In this document: positions 62,896 through 64,000 of the stretch, piece by piece
How positions within the stretch are numbered: the first letter of the stretch is position 1
How the letters are laid out: every line of letters begins with the position of its first letter
Origin: Hymenobacter aranciens
Lineage (GTDB): Bacteria > Bacteroidota > Bacteroidia > Cytophagales > Hymenobacteraceae
Direction of reading: 5' to 3'
NCBI RefSeq assembly: GCF_030580865.1
Contig: NZ_JAUQSY010000008.1
Location: forward strand, 248,001-312,000
Length of the DNA: 64,000 nucleotides
The notes under the pieces: generated by a model
Seen by the model: only the letters and a program-made list of their open reading frames with translations
The model's database searches: none
Told to the model about the DNA's origin: nothing
Position numbers and translations under genes: made by a program

Positions 62896-63948
62896 TTACA
62901 TGCCAAGGAGCTTGTGAAACTGGGTGGCGTCGGCGCCCGAAGCGGCAAAATCGTCGAAGGGCTGCGGCGTGACGCGGATGATGTGCTGGTCGATGAACGG
63001 GGCGCCTTCGCGGGCCCCGTCGGCGCTGCTTTTCAGGGCGCACTCCCACTCCAGCACCGCCCAGCCGGGGTAGTTGTACTGCGCGAGCTTGCTGAAAATG
63101 GCCTTGAAATCCACCTGCCCGTCGCCCAGGGAGCGGAAACGGCCGGCGCGGTCCAGCCAGGGCTGGTAGCCGCCGTACACCCCCTGCCGGCCGGTGGGGT
63201 TGAACTCGGCGTCCTTGACGTGAAAGGCCCGGATGCGCTCGTGGTAGATATCGAGGTAGGCCAGGTAGTCAAGGCATTGCAGCACGAAATGCGAGGGGTC
63301 GTAGAGCAGGCAGGCGCGCGGGTGCTGGTCTACCTTGTCCAGGAATTGCTCGTAGCTCACGCCGTCGTGCAGGTCTTCGCCAGGGTGTATTTCGTAGCAC
63401 ACGTCCACGCCGCAGCGGTCAAACTCGTCGAGAATGGGCCGCCAGCGCCGGGCCAATTCCTCAAACCCGGCCTCGACCAGACCGGCGGGCCGCTGGGGCC
63501 AGGGGTACACGTAAGGCCAGAGCAAGGCCCCGCTAAAAGTGGCGTGCGCCGTGAGGCCTAGCCGCTGCGAAGCCTGCGCGGCGTAGCGCAGCTGCTGCAC
63601 CGCCCACTGCTGCCGCGCCGCCGGGTTCCCCCGTAGCGCCTCGGGCGCGAAGCCATCAAACAAGGTATCGTACACTGGATTGACGGCCACCAGCTGGCCC
63701 TGCAAATGGGTGGACAGCTCGGTGATTTCCAGCCCGGCGGCCTGCACGGTGCCGCGCAGCTCGTCGGCGTAGTCCTGGCTTTCGGCGGCCAGTTGCAGGT
63801 CGATAAACCGGGCGTCGTGGGTGGGCAGCTGCACGCCCCGGTAGCCCAGCCCGGCCGCCCACTCGCAGATGCTGGGCAGGCTGTTGAAGGGCGCGTGCTC
63901 GCCCATGAACTGCGCCAGAAAAATACCGGGGCCTTTGATTGTTTTCAT
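62896..63948 (-). CDS. sugar phosphate isomerase/epimerase family (TIM barrel)
   Basis: 350 residues of the xylose-isomerase-like TIM barrel (AP endonuclease 2 family). Metal and substrate residues are likely in CDVCYEIHPGEDLHDG, LLYDPSHFVLQ, RAFHVKDAEFNP, and GWAVLEWECALK. It is without a signal peptide. Related enzymes isomerise or eliminate keto-sugars such as 3-keto-glycosides and inosose. It begins the clear part of the operon (11-base gaps on each side), so it is co-transcribed with the gene at the right edge and with the cytochrome. Confidence 0.88.
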   Translation of the reverse strand: MKTIKGPGIFLAQFMGEHAPFNSLPSICEWAAGLGYRGVQLPTHDARFIDLQLAAESQDYADELRGTVQAAGLEITELSTHLQGQLVAVNPVYDTLFDGFAPEALRGNPAARQQWAVQQLRYAAQASQRLGLTAHATFSGALLWPYVYPWPQRPAGLVEAGFEELARRWRPILDEFDRCGVDVCYEIHPGEDLHDGVSYEQFLDKVDQHPRACLLYDPSHFVLQCLDYLAYLDIYHERIRAFHVKDAEFNPTGRQGVYGGYQPWLDRAGRFRSLGDGQVDFKAIFSKLAQYNYPGWAVLEWECALKSSADGAREGAPFIDQHIIRVTPQPFDDFAASGADATQFHKLLGM

Positions 63949-63959
63949 AACTTATACTA

Positions 63960-64000
63960 CTAAACCGCAGGAAACTCCGTCCACTTCGCGTCCGACTGCC
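63960..64000 (-). CDS. C-terminal end of a further gene in the same operon (possibly Gfo/Idh/MocA-type)
   Basis: Reading the minus strand to the window edge, the frame ends QSDAKWTEFPAV and a TAG stop 11 bases before the isomerase start. Only 13 codons are visible, so the family cannot be read. The position next to an isomerase, cytochrome and DUF1080 suggests a dehydrogenase of the Gfo/Idh/MocA type, as inference only. Confidence 0.35.
   Translation of the reverse strand, partial: QSDAKWTEFPAV

Overview
The window is chromosomal DNA of a GC-rich member of the Bacteroidota, most likely a pigmented Hymenobacter-like organism (Cytophagales). The evidence is type IX secretion C-terminal sorting domains, Bacteroidota-type promoters (TTTG, 17-20 bp, TAnnTTTG) with almost no Shine-Dalgarno sequences, a flexirubin/aryl-polyene pigment locus, a PID-type exosortase tail, and families typical of the phylum (DUF2461, CusA-TolC fusion, HipA-like kinase with DUF3037). 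No plasmid, phage, transposase or CRISPR locus is visible.

Region 1 (1-15411, + strand) is the 3' part of a tightly packed aryl-polyene/flexirubin-type lipid pigment cluster, with most junctions overlapping. It has ketosynthases, a chain-length-factor-like partner, an acyl carrier protein, a GHFPG dehydratase, a polysaccharide deacetylase, LolA- and LolB-like carriers, a glycosyltransferase, a three-domain MMPL exporter/acyltransferase/methyltransferase, a CrtI-like flavoprotein, an Ntn-type C45 acyltransferase and a PaaK-like ligase. The ACP, ketosynthases and dehydratase would build the polyene; the ligase would activate an acyl or aryl starter; the exporter fusion and Lol-like proteins would move the lipid to the outer membrane. 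A ketoreductase, an aryl ammonia-lyase and the dialkylresorcinol enzymes are not visible and may lie upstream.

Region 2 (15395-24744, - strand) holds a halogenase-like flavoprotein and a second CrtI-like enzyme that face the pigment operon, then a heavy-metal efflux unit: a lipoprotein adaptor, an RND pump fused to its own TolC channel, and a small secreted His-rich protein.

Region 3 (24820-26755) is a low-GC two-gene DUF3037/HipA-like kinase module next to tRNA-Lys(UUU).

Region 4 (26835-56282) is mostly core and accessory housekeeping: a MOSC protein, DUF2461, deoxynucleoside kinase, a GNAT enzyme, a CDGSH protein, ACBP, an APC permease, a CinA/PncC amidase, a zinc phospholipase C-like protein, a cyclophilin, MurB, secreted T9SS proteins including a PLD nuclease, an XrtN/MSEP-type VIT protein, an antiporter and MutS2. 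It is studded with intergenic palindromes and heptamer repeats.

Region 5 (56283-64000) has a 42-bp tandem repeat, small unknown genes, a CopA-type copper ATPase, and a - strand operon (TIM-barrel isomerase, lipoprotein cytochrome c, nucleoside-permease-like MFS, DUF1080) that resembles a 3-keto-glycoside pathway and runs off the right edge.
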